A stretch of 64,000 nucleotides of DNA. Origin: JAVZLH01 sp038883475 (GTDB lineage Archaea; Thermoproteota; Bathyarchaeia; Bathyarchaeales; Bathycorpusculaceae). The position numbers were made by a program, and so were the translations under genes. The notes beneath the pieces were generated by a model. That model was not told where the DNA came from, made no database searches, and saw nothing but the letters and a program-made list of their open reading frames with translations. Positions within the stretch are counted from its first letter, which is position 1; every line of letters starts with the position of its first letter. The stretch is from positions 85,201 to 149,200 of the forward strand of contig JAVZMA010000001.1 of the NCBI GenBank assembly GCA_038883475.1, in the 5' to 3' direction. Below, in pieces: positions 57,249 to 64,000 of this stretch.

Positions 57249-57752
57249 ATGGAAGAAAACACGAGAGAAGAACCGCTAAAAACCGAGGAAAAACAAGAAA
57301 AACCAGTTGAGGCTGCTGAAGAAAAGGAAATTGAGGAAGCCTTAACGGAAGAAGAGGAAAAAACGGAAGAAATCGTTGAAGCAAAAGAGGAAGAGAAGCC
57401 AGAAGTTATTGAAGAGGAAGTTAAACCACCGCCACGAGAAGAAAAGGCGGAAGAAGAAATTGTTGAAGAAAGAACCTATACAATCCCGCTAAGCAAAGCG
57501 TGGATAATGCCGCCAAATAAAAGAGCCCCAAGAGCGATGCGAATAATCAGAAGTTTTGTAATGAAGCATATGAAGTTAGACACGCGGAAAGAAGGAGAAG
57601 AGGAAGAAGAACCAAAGCGGCTCATCATCAGCAATGAAGTAAACGAAAAAGTTTGGGGCAGAGGCATAGAGAAGCCCCCGCGAAAAATTCGAGTAAGAGC
57701 CGCAAAAGACAAAGAAGGAAACGTTACAGTTTATTTGGCTGAAGGAGACTAA
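57249..57752 (+). CDS. rpl31e: Large-subunit ribosomal protein L31e with acidic N-terminal extension
   Basis: The C-terminal part is canonical L31e: RTYTIPLSKAWIMPPNKRAP, RAMRIIRSFVMKHMKLD and WGRGIEKPPRKIRVRAAKDK. The first 73 or so residues are an extension dominated by Glu, with Lys and Pro, which is not part of usual archaeal L31e (about 90 residues). The single ATG at 57249 has AGGAGG ten bases upstream, so the extension is translated. L31e lies at the rim of the exit tunnel, close to where SRP, Sec and chaperones dock. Confidence 0.93.
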   Translation: MEENTREEPLKTEEKQEKPVEAAEEKEIEEALTEEEEKTEEIVEAKEEEKPEVIEEEVKPPPREEKAEEEIVEERTYTIPLSKAWIMPPNKRAPRAMRIIRSFVMKHMKLDTRKEGEEEEEPKRLIISNEVNEKVWGRGIEKPPRKIRVRAAKDKEGNVTVYLAEGD

Positions 57753-57755
57753 TCC

Positions 57756-58451
57756 TTGGCCATTTACTTTTCGAGCCTTTTCGGCAGCGCAAGTATAGGC
57801 GTTTACGCGCTTGCCACAGATAAAATCCTCATAATTCCAAAGTTGACGCCGATTAAAAAGGCTGAGAGACTCAGTGAATGGATGAAAGTTAAACTAATAC
57901 ACACGATGATCGGCGGCTCAGTTTTGGTTGGCGCCCTTGCATGCGCAAACTCGAACGGTATTGTGCTTCCCCACTTCGTTAACGAAGAGGAACTTGAAGC
58001 CATAAAAAACGGATTCGACGGAAACATAACAGTCATGGAAACCAAAAAAACAGCCTTTGGAAACATGGTTCTAGCAAACGACCACGGAGCAATCGTTGAC
58101 CCACGATTAAAAGACTGGGAAATAAAGCTAATCTCCGAAACTTTAGGAGTTGAAGCTGTTACCGGCGAAGTTGCCGGCTTACCCTATGTTGGGTCGTTAG
58201 CTGTAGCTACAAACAAGGGAGTTTTAGCTCACCCGCTACTGAAGGAGGAGGAAAAGAAGCTTTTAGAAGACGTGCTAAAAGTTCCAGTTGACGTTGGCAC
58301 AGTTAATTGCGGAATACCCTATGTTGGAACGGGATTGATTAGCAACAGTTACGCTGCCATAGCTGGTTCCTTGACAACCGGACCCGAGATGTTTATAATT
58401 GGGAATGCACTGGATGTTGTAAAGGAAGATGAACAAAGTGAAAGTTTTTAG
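57756..58451 (+). CDS. eif6: Translation initiation factor 6 (eIF6)
   Basis: eIF6 binds the large subunit and keeps subunits apart. The repeats typical of this pentein-like fold are present: FGSASIGVYALATDKILIIP, LACANSNGIVLPHFV, VLANDHGAIVDPRL and LAVATNKGVLAHPLL. Length 231, start TTG 57756. The LX gene starts within its last 23 bases. Confidence 0.95.
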   Translation: MAIYFSSLFGSASIGVYALATDKILIIPKLTPIKKAERLSEWMKVKLIHTMIGGSVLVGALACANSNGIVLPHFVNEEELEAIKNGFDGNITVMETKKTAFGNMVLANDHGAIVDPRLKDWEIKLISETLGVEAVTGEVAGLPYVGSLAVATNKGVLAHPLLKEEEKKLLEDVLKVPVDVGTVNCGIPYVGTGLISNSYAAIAGSLTTGPEMFIIGNALDVVKEDEQSESF

Positions 58452-58680
58452 AGTTACAGGCGAAATTCGAAAACCAAACCTAAAGACACCTTTCAGAAAG
58501 GAAGTGATGGCTGTCAAACCAGAACACGCCGTGGAAAAAGTTTACTGCGAACTCGGCAGCAAACACCGCGTTAAACGCTTCCACATAAAAATAGCAAGCG
58601 TTGAAGAAATCCCACCCGAAGAGATAAAAAGCCCATTACTGAAAAAACTTGTTGCCGGAGAAGGGAAACTTGGCAAGTAA
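58429..58680 (+). CDS. rplX: Large-subunit ribosomal protein LX (L18a/L20e)
   Basis: The 83-residue protein has VKVFRVTGEIRKPNLKTPFR, VYCELGSKHRVKRFHIKI and SVEEIPPEEI, the LX pattern. It overlaps the eIF6 end by 23 bases and the prefoldin start by 11 bases, so translation is coupled. Confidence 0.93.
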   Translation: MNKVKVFRVTGEIRKPNLKTPFRKEVMAVKPEHAVEKVYCELGSKHRVKRFHIKIASVEEIPPEEIKSPLLKKLVAGEGKLGK

Positions 58681-59119
58681 AAGTGAAGAAGAGGAACTGC
58701 GTAGACTAAGCGTTGAATTACGCTTTCTTGAGCAGACTGCCGAAGCAATACAATCTAGGATAAACATGGTAAACGCTGCCATAACAGACCTAACCTACGC
58801 GAGTATGACGCTGGAAGGCTTAGAAAAGGAAAAGGAAAACTCGGAAATCCTAGTTCCCATAGGAGGAAACTCCTACATAAAAGCGAAACTTGAAAACCCA
58901 GACAAAATCATCGTTGGAATGGGTGCTGGAATCTCTGTGGAAAAAACCCTGCAAGAAGCAAAAGAAATAATTAAAAACCGCCTAGAAAGCTTGGAGAAGA
59001 CAAGAATGTCGCTTCAGCAGCAACTCGCTCAAATTGCAGAAAGAATGAGCGAAGGGAAAGAAAAATTTGACAACCTACTAGCCAAACTCAGAGAGGAGAC
59101 AAACCCAAAAAATGTTTGA
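58670..59119 (+). CDS. pfdA: Prefoldin alpha subunit
   Basis: Prefoldin hands unfolded proteins to the thermosome. The two coiled-coil arms are clear (EEELRRLSVELRFLEQTAEA and the C-terminal SLEKTRMSLQQQLAQIAERM) around the beta hairpin ILVPIGGNSYIKAKLENP. The TTG at 58670, inside the LX end, gives the right length of about 149; a frame from 58649 adds seven residues. Prefoldin beta is not in the window. Confidence 0.92.
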   Translation: MASKSEEEELRRLSVELRFLEQTAEAIQSRINMVNAAITDLTYASMTLEGLEKEKENSEILVPIGGNSYIKAKLENPDKIIVGMGAGISVEKTLQEAKEIIKNRLESLEKTRMSLQQQLAQIAERMSEGKEKFDNLLAKLREETNPKNV

Positions 59120-60017
59120 GAGGCTGAAATCAGGCCTCAAAGGGCTCGTAAACAAAGTTACAACAACAGAGCTTAAGGCTGAAAGCCTTCGCCCGGTGCT
59201 TTCAGAATTCAAAATAAGCCTTGTAGAGAACGATGTTGCCTTTCCAGTGGCTGAAAAAATATGCGATGAAATGGAAAAACTGTTAGATGGGGTTCAGGTT
59301 AAAAGGCTTGAAGACCGCAGAAAAATTGTGGAGGAAAAACTTAGAGAAGTGCTCTTAGAGATTATGCACACAAACAGCAGAATAAACCTAATAGAGGCTA
59401 TCGAAGAAAAACGCAAAAAGGGCGAACCCTTTGTCATAGTTTTTGTCGGAATAAACGGCACGGGAAAAACCACAACTATAGCGAAAGTAGCGCGCTTCCT
59501 CACTAATAAAGGCTATTCAGTTGTTCTTGCTTGCAGCGACACCTACCGCGCTGGTTCCATAGAACAGTTGGAGGAACATGCAAAACGTTTAGGCATACGT
59601 ATGATAAAACACAAGTATGGCTCTGACCCCGCCGCCGTAGCCTACGACACAATAAACCACGCAAAAGCTCAAGGCATAAACGTCGTTTTAATCGACACAG
59701 CCGGTAGAATGCAGACAAACCGGAACTTGATGAACGAACTTGCAAAGATTAAGCGCGTCATAAACCCAGACTTAACAATATTGACGGTGGATTCGCTAAC
59801 TGGAAACGACGCAGTAATGCAAGCTGAGGAATTCCACAAAAGCGTTGGAGTGGACGCAACAATACTGACTAAAGTTGACGCAGACATTAAAGGCGGTTCA
59901 GCCCTAAGCGTAACATACATAACAAAAAAACCCATACTATTCATAGGAACTGGACAAAAATACGACGACCTGCAAGAGTTCAACCCAGAAAAATTCGTGC
60001 AAATGATTCTAAAATAG
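59112..60017 (+). CDS. ftsY: Signal recognition particle receptor FtsY
   Basis: FtsY binds SRP-ribosome complexes at the membrane. The NG domain has GINGTGKTTTIAKVARFL, DTYRAGSIEQLEEHAKR, DTAGRMQTNRNLMNEL and TKVDADIKGGSALSV, ending GTGQKYDDLQEFNPE. The 301 residues include only a short N-terminal region, so there is no long acidic domain. It overlaps pfdA by eight bases and ends the S19e operon. Confidence 0.95.
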   Translation: MFERLKSGLKGLVNKVTTTELKAESLRPVLSEFKISLVENDVAFPVAEKICDEMEKLLDGVQVKRLEDRRKIVEEKLREVLLEIMHTNSRINLIEAIEEKRKKGEPFVIVFVGINGTGKTTTIAKVARFLTNKGYSVVLACSDTYRAGSIEQLEEHAKRLGIRMIKHKYGSDPAAVAYDTINHAKAQGINVVLIDTAGRMQTNRNLMNELAKIKRVINPDLTILTVDSLTGNDAVMQAEEFHKSVGVDATILTKVDADIKGGSALSVTYITKKPILFIGTGQKYDDLQEFNPEKFVQMILK

Positions 60018-60028
60018 TCAAGATGGAA

Positions 60029-60502
60029 CTAACCTTCTTTTTCCATAAACTCTTTGAACCTATTTAAGTCAGCTGGAACAAGAACAGGTCTTTTCAAAAG
60101 TTCACACGGCCACCTTTTGCATTCATCGCAGTATTTAATTCCTCTTTGGCTAGCGCATTTCTTCCTCTTGTTTAACCAAGCTGCTTTTCTCTTCAAAAAA
60201 TTTGCAATACTCATTTCTGTTATCTGTTTCATGTTGCTTAGAACATCAAGAAACCATGAGCTGCCCTCGAGCCCTTCAGCCCTAAAGAAGTTGAAGGTTT
60301 TACATGGGAATTCGTTGCATTCCAAACAGACCTTAAAGCCTTTAACGCTTGAACATTTGTAAATTTTACAGTATCTTCTGTATTGTTCGCTTAAGCCTTG
60401 ATTTGACCTGCAGCCCCCGCACTTTTGCTCGATGAAAGCTGTGCATTCGCCACAGTAAAGTCCGCATGGCGCAACCAAACTCCAAAGGCTTACCTTTCGC
60501 AT
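60029..60502 (-). CDS. DUF3795 cysteine-rich protein
   Basis: The 157-residue protein has the DUF3795 opening VAPCGLYCGECTAFIEQKCG and continues with many cysteines in CxxC-like pairs (YCKIYKCSS, CLECNEFPCKTF, CASQRGIKYCDECKRWPC). It probably binds zinc or Fe-S. Its function is unknown. It follows the carbamoyltransferase gene by one base on the minus strand. Confidence 0.8.
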   Translation of the reverse strand: MRKVSLWSLVAPCGLYCGECTAFIEQKCGGCRSNQGLSEQYRRYCKIYKCSSVKGFKVCLECNEFPCKTFNFFRAEGLEGSSWFLDVLSNMKQITEMSIANFLKRKAAWLNKRKKCASQRGIKYCDECKRWPCELLKRPVLVPADLNRFKEFMEKEG

Positions 60503-60503
60503 T

Positions 60504-61424
60504 CTAGCATTTTCCCAACAGTTTCAACAGTATTGCTTTTGCAGAGTACAGCCTATTCTCGCTTTGCTCATAAATAACCGACTTTGGATTCTCAATGACA
60601 TCTTCAGCTATTTCATATCCTCTGTGAATCGGCATGTCGTGCATTATGTAGGCTTCGCTTCCTTTCAGCAGTTCTTTGTTTATTTGATAAGGCATCATCA
60701 GTTTAATGCGCTTTTCCTTTTCAGCGGCAAACTTTGGGTCAGTGAAAAATTCCATGTCAACCCAGGTGTCCGTGTAAACGAAGTCAGCGTCTTTCACCGC
60801 TTTCTTGACGTCTAACGTTGTTTCCCAAAGCCCAGTTTTCTTTGCGTTTTCCAAAAGTTCGTCATCTCTGCAGGGTTCATGAAAAATTGGCGTCACTGTG
60901 GTTATTTTTACTCCTGTCTTGGTGCATCCTTCAATTAGCGAGTTACAAACATTGTTATGGACGCCTATATAGACAAGCTTTAAGCCCTTTAGCTTTCCTT
61001 TCTTTTCCTTCATCGTCATTAAGTCTGCTATTGCTTGGCTCGGATGATATTTTTCATCGCATCCATTAATCACTGGAACACGGGAAGCCTTAGCCATAAC
61101 TTGCAAATCCGCATTTCGCAGAAGCCTAGCCATTATACAGTCAACATTACGTGACAAGTATTTGGTTTCGTCATAAACATCTGCAATCGTGAAGTTCGTC
61201 GTTCTCCAATCAATGTAAAGCGCGTGCCCGCCAAGCTGGGTCATGGCAACTTCAAAGGAAACTCTGGTTCTGGTGGAAGTTTTCTGAAAAATCATTGCAA
61301 GAGACTTTCCTTCCAAGGCGTCACAGTATTTTTTGGGAGCGTGCTTAACCTCTATAGCCGTATCGACAATTTCCATAAGTTGACTGCCAGAAAACCCTTT
61401 AAAATTAACCAAATGCATTTTCAA
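60504..61424 (-). CDS. Ornithine carbamoyltransferase-like protein, altered substrate site
   Basis: The protein has the carbamoyl-phosphate site (FQKTSTRTRVSFEVAM, residues about 46-61, and HPSQAIADLM at 127-136), so it is an aspartate/ornithine carbamoyltransferase family member. The substrate end differs from standard OTC: the DxxxSMG loop reads DTWVDMEF (219-226), and the HCLP motif reads HDMP (262-265) followed by IHRGYEI. The GDGNN segment reads GVHNN. Length is 306. It may use an amine other than ornithine, or it may be a divergent ArgF. No arg gene is adjacent. The start may be ATG 61418 rather than TTG 61424. Confidence 0.8.
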   Translation of the reverse strand: MKMHLVNFKGFSGSQLMEIVDTAIEVKHAPKKYCDALEGKSLAMIFQKTSTRTRVSFEVAMTQLGGHALYIDWRTTNFTIADVYDETKYLSRNVDCIMARLLRNADLQVMAKASRVPVINGCDEKYHPSQAIADLMTMKEKKGKLKGLKLVYIGVHNNVCNSLIEGCTKTGVKITTVTPIFHEPCRDDELLENAKKTGLWETTLDVKKAVKDADFVYTDTWVDMEFFTDPKFAAEKEKRIKLMMPYQINKELLKGSEAYIMHDMPIHRGYEIAEDVIENPKSVIYEQSENRLYSAKAILLKLLGKC

Positions 61425-61498
61425 ACACCATTCAAGGTTTCAATCACTCAAGAAGCAATTATAAGGTTTATGGAAACATTATTACTTTGTGGGAGCTA

Positions 61499-62323
61499 AT
61501 GATTGTAATAGCTGCCTCAAACAAGGATATTGCAAGTCTAAACATCTCAAAACAGATTCTAAATAACTACCATTTTGAGGATGCAACAAAAAATTTTCAA
61601 GGAAACAAAGTTTACGAAGCCAAATTATTTGGAAAAGAGATAAAACTTGCCATATTAGATGAAGAACCAGTTAATGCACAAAACATAACCAACCTCTTCC
61701 AAAAAATCGACCTAATCATCTTCGTTTCGAGACACAGCAGCCTAAGCGGCACTCCAACATTGTCAGTACACACTCCAGGCAATTTAGGCGAAGCAGAGCT
61801 TGGCGGACTTCCAAAGAACGTGTCAATCTCACCCGCAACAGCCATGAAAGAATGTTTGAAGGCAATGGCTCGCCTCAAAAACGAGATGCATCTCGACTAC
61901 GAAGTCTCTTATGAATGCACCCATCACGGTCCATCGTTAGATGTGCCCACAATGTTCGCTGAGTTGGGGAGTTCGCCCAAACAATGGAGCGACCAAAAGG
62001 CGGCTGAGGCTGTGGCTCACGCGACAATGGAAGCGGTATCCAATTTTGGAAAAATAGAGGCTAGGGCAGCGTTAGGTATAGGCGGACCCCATTACAACAT
62101 GAAATTTACGAAGATGGCGTTGGAAAGTGACGTAGCCTTCGGTCACATAATCCCAAAATACGCAGTTCCCTACATTGACGAAGAAATTGTTAGGCAATGC
62201 GTCAAGAAAACGTTGGAAAAGGTTGAATTTGCAATTCTTGATTGGAAAGGAATAAAAGGCGAACATAAAACAGGACTCATCAAAATGCTTGAAAACATCG
62301 GTTTACCCGTACAGAAAGTCTAA
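61499..62323 (+). CDS. dtdA: D-aminoacyl-tRNA deacylase (DtdA/GEK1 type)
   Basis: DtdA removes D-amino acids from tRNA. The start MIVIAASNKDIASLNISKQI, the middle SRHSSLSGTPTLSVHTPGN and SYECTHHGPSLDVPTMFAEL, and GIGGPHYNMKFTKMALES are the archaeal DtdA signatures, the His residues being probable zinc ligands. About 274 residues from ATG 61499. The secE gene follows 71 bases later. Confidence 0.93.
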   Translation: MIVIAASNKDIASLNISKQILNNYHFEDATKNFQGNKVYEAKLFGKEIKLAILDEEPVNAQNITNLFQKIDLIIFVSRHSSLSGTPTLSVHTPGNLGEAELGGLPKNVSISPATAMKECLKAMARLKNEMHLDYEVSYECTHHGPSLDVPTMFAELGSSPKQWSDQKAAEAVAHATMEAVSNFGKIEARAALGIGGPHYNMKFTKMALESDVAFGHIIPKYAVPYIDEEIVRQCVKKTLEKVEFAILDWKGIKGEHKTGLIKMLENIGLPVQKV

Positions 62324-62394
62324 ATCAAACGATGAGGCAAAAGGGCTTCAGTAACGCTTATATGATGTTAGAATGTTATTTGTGGTGTTGAACC

Positions 62395-62577
62395 ATGGGC
62401 TTAAGGTCATTTCTATCTCAATGTGCAAGAACCCTGAAACTCGCTGTAAAACCAGGAAGAAGCGAGCTTTGGCTATCGATTAAAATTTGTTTCTTGGGAA
62501 TAGGTGCGGTAGGGCTAATAGGGTTCATTATAAAATTGTTGTCTGTTGTGATTCAGCCGTCGCCCCAAATGGGATAA
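62395..62577 (+). CDS. secE: Preprotein translocase subunit SecE (Sec61-gamma)
   Basis: The 60-residue protein has a basic amphipathic segment (RSFLSQCARTLKLAVKPGRS) followed by one membrane helix (ICFLGIGAVGLIGFIIKLL), the exact SecE/Sec61-gamma layout. It clamps the SecY pore. In many archaea it is fused in order with spt5 and L11; here it lies after dtdA, about 58 kb from spt5 along the window, although ftsY is only 2.4 kb away. Confidence 0.88.
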   Translation: MGLRSFLSQCARTLKLAVKPGRSELWLSIKICFLGIGAVGLIGFIIKLLSVVIQPSPQMG

Positions 62578-62589
62578 AACAGCGGAAAG

Positions 62590-63099
62590 TCATCTTTTGC
62601 CATAATATCTATCTAAAAACTTTCCGTAAATGTCAACTGGTTCATCAACGGGATTAGCCAGTAAATAACAAATTAGCTCACAGCTTCCACAGGTTAAAGT
62701 TGCAAGCCTCTCAGCCGGACGAGTTGTCAACCTAACTTGTTTTTGCGTTTCACAGGAACAGTTAACTGGAGCATCTTCCAAAGGCAGTTGAAGAAGAGTT
62801 TTTCCATGGCATTTGCCGCATTCGGCGATTATTACGTGTTCTGAAAAGGGGCGAACCCGTAGTATCTCCTGGTTATAGTTTGGACAGCTTTCGTTTTGGC
62901 ATTCAAAGATTACTTCTTTGTTTCCAGCAAACTCTTTTGCTATCTCCTTTCCACATTCGCCGCACCTTGCAATTATTAGCGGCTTCTGTTGTGTAATATT
63001 AACACCAATGGTGCTTGTCTTTCCGCATTCGGGGCAGTCGAAGGACTTAGGTAGACGTTTTTTAGGCATGCGAACTACTTTTCTTCTTCTTCTTCCCAA
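62590..63099 (-). CDS. Expanded Elf1-like protein with three zinc ribbons
   Basis: The N-terminus (GRRRRKVVRMPKKRLPKSFD, then CPECGK) and the C-terminus (LATLTCGSCELICYLLANPV, then DEPVDIYGKFLDRYYGKR) match the two halves of Elf1, a transcription elongation factor of eukaryotes and some TACK archaea. Normal Elf1 has one zinc ribbon in about 85 residues. Here three ribbon-like units are in series: CPECGK/CGECGKE, CQNESCPNY/CGKCHGK and CSCETQ/CGSCEL, total about 169 residues. The TTG at 63099 gives the Elf1-like start; an ATG at 63168 would add 23 residues. Converges on secE. Confidence 0.68.
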   Translation of the reverse strand: MGRRRRKVVRMPKKRLPKSFDCPECGKTSTIGVNITQQKPLIIARCGECGKEIAKEFAGNKEVIFECQNESCPNYNQEILRVRPFSEHVIIAECGKCHGKTLLQLPLEDAPVNCSCETQKQVRLTTRPAERLATLTCGSCELICYLLANPVDEPVDIYGKFLDRYYGKR

Positions 63100-63221
63100 C
63101 TTCCATCCAACCGCTAAACGTTTCTTGTTAAGGCGAAACGCAAATAATTCGGTTTCAACCCTTTTCATTTAAGTTCTTTGAAATTTAATAACCTTTCTTT
63201 ACTTTAAGAATAGGAATAAAG

Positions 63222-63746
63222 TTACACCTTATCGCTTTTTGTCAAATCTTGAAGTCTTTTGATGCCGTCAATCTCTTTTATGATAGCAGCCACGCTTTTT
63301 GGGACAAGTTCCTCCCAATTTCCCCCGCTCAACATTTTTCCCCTAATTTCTGTTGAGGAATAAACGTCCCTTCTGTGGAAACGTATGGGTTTAACCGTGT
63401 AACCAGCCTCTATAAACAGCCTCCGTGTCAAAGGCTCATTAGAATAAACAACATCAAAACGTGGAGTATAACCCTCAACGGCGGAAACCCACATCATGTG
63501 CAGATGCACATCTGGAACTGGCACTATCCATATTCGCGAATTATCTATCTTTGCCTCTTCTAAAGCTCTACGAACCATAACAAGCCTTTCACCAGCCGTA
63601 AAAGGATTATCTATACGATGGCTGTACTGGGCGCTCCCTATAACTATCACAAGTTCATCAACCTCCTTTAAAATATCTTCCACCGCGCCCAGATGCCCCA
63701 AATGGAAGGGCTGGAATCTACCGACAAAAAGTCCACGTTTAACCAT
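63222..63746 (-). CDS. nadM: Nicotinamide-nucleotide adenylyltransferase
   Basis: The enzyme joins NMN and ATP to make NAD. The motifs are KRGLFVGRFQPFHLGHLGAV at the N-terminus, VIGSAQYSHRIDNPFTAGER in the middle and DVYSSTEIRGKML (the SSTxIR ATP motif). Length 174 is normal. The ATG at 63746 follows GGTGGTG. Related to the NAD-kinase-like gene at 19056 by pathway only. Confidence 0.95.
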   Translation of the reverse strand: MVKRGLFVGRFQPFHLGHLGAVEDILKEVDELVIVIGSAQYSHRIDNPFTAGERLVMVRRALEEAKIDNSRIWIVPVPDVHLHMMWVSAVEGYTPRFDVVYSNEPLTRRLFIEAGYTVKPIRFHRRDVYSSTEIRGKMLSGGNWEELVPKSVAAIIKEIDGIKRLQDLTKSDKV

Positions 63747-63774
63747 GACACCACCACTCTCTTGAGTGTAACCT

Positions 63775-64000
63775 CTAAAAGCTTTTAATATTTACTCCCC
63801 GACCCAATTTTTCCAACTTATCAAGCACGAACTCAACGGGAAACAACCGCAATTTTCCACCGCACACGGAAGTCTCGGCTTCAACAGAATAACCTTGCTT
63901 TTCACGCTTTAAAATTGCCAGTTTTATATCCAGACCGCCGCCATATCCGCCTAAGGTAAAATCCCAAGAGACTACTCTGTGACATGGAACTATGAGCGGG
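63775..64000 (-). CDS. ogt: Methylated-DNA-protein cysteine methyltransferase, C-terminal part
   Basis: The frame is open to the window edge, and only about 74 residues of the C-terminus are seen. It contains the active-site motif PLIVPCHRVVSWD followed by FTLGGYGGGLDIKLAILKRE, which is diagnostic of alkylguanine-DNA alkyltransferase (Cys as acceptor). The remaining tail ends KLGRGVNIKSF. It is the gene immediately upstream of nadM on the minus strand, 28 bases away. Confidence 0.88.
   Translation of the reverse strand, partial: PLIVPCHRVVSWDFTLGGYGGGLDIKLAILKREKQGYSVEAETSVCGGKLRLFPVEFVLDKLEKLGRGVNIKSF

Noticed and set aside
1..64000. CRISPR arrays, insertion sequences, toxin-antitoxin or defence islands
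   Set aside because: No regularly spaced repeats, transposase or known defence genes were seen on either strand.

Overview
The window reads as a piece of a TACK-group archaeal chromosome, most likely Bathyarchaeia. It carries ribosomal proteins S25e, S26e, S17e, S19e, L31e, L39e and LX, RNA polymerase subunits K and L, TFS, Spt5, a thermosome subunit, prefoldin alpha, a histone, eIF6, a tetraether-lipid-synthase-like radical SAM enzyme and a coenzyme F420 ligase. S25e and S26e are generally missing from Euryarchaeota, while histone plus F420 plus beta-oxidation genes fit Bathyarchaeia. The lineage is an inference; no 16S rRNA gene is present. Coding density is very high and no gene-free stretch exceeds about 230 bases.

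Layout. 1-4000: the tail of a presenilin-like membrane protease, a DUF523 protein, then the spt5-L11-L1-P0-P1 operon on the minus strand. 4200-13700: SAM hydrolase and an ECF-type membrane protein, CofE with a ubiquitin-like protein, a glycerate kinase / glyoxylate reductase / aminotransferase group, S17e, TatD nuclease, histone and a TrmB regulator. 13700-24700: Tes-like radical SAM enzyme, S25e, cyclophilin-like and cyclic-2,3-diphosphoglycerate-synthetase-like pair, DegT aminotransferase, NAD-kinase-like protein, TrpB2, a SerK-like protein facing an ACT regulator, and a large unknown membrane protein. 24800-40700: acyl-CoA dehydrogenase with a three-subunit 2-oxoacid:ferredoxin oxidoreductase, thermosome and RpoK, dihydroorotase, three tandem CBS proteins, S26e, Csl4, RpoL, an RNase III-like protein, TFS and an MBL hydrolase.

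40800-52900 is a fatty-acid or C4-acid metabolism island: an acyl-CoA dehydrogenase, a fused CoA-transferase, two alpha-type ADP-forming acyl-CoA synthetases, an F420-type flavin oxidoreductase, crotonase, 3-hydroxyacyl-CoA dehydrogenase, 4-hydroxybutyryl-CoA dehydratase and a MaoC hydratase. Together they could convert 4-hydroxybutyryl-CoA or butyryl-CoA through crotonyl-CoA and 3-hydroxybutyryl-CoA to acetoacetyl-CoA. A frameshifted alpha/beta hydrolase lies inside it.

52970-64000 is an information-processing block: tRNA-Gly(CCC), RNase P Rpp21, a YhbY protein, a KaiC/GvpD-like ATPase, S19e-PDCD5-L39e-L31e-eIF6-LX-prefoldin-FtsY, an unusual carbamoyltransferase, D-aminoacyl-tRNA deacylase, SecE, an expanded Elf1-like zinc protein, NMN adenylyltransferase and the end of an alkyl-DNA methyltransferase.

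The points most worth a second look are the two genes whose expected start codon is ACG (rpoK and korC), the triplicated-zinc-ribbon Elf1 homologue, the carbamoyltransferase with a rebuilt substrate site, the 4-hydroxybutyryl-CoA module, the presenilin-like protein, and the SerK-like/ACT/TrpB2 amino-acid group. No CRISPR array, insertion sequence or integrated element was seen.
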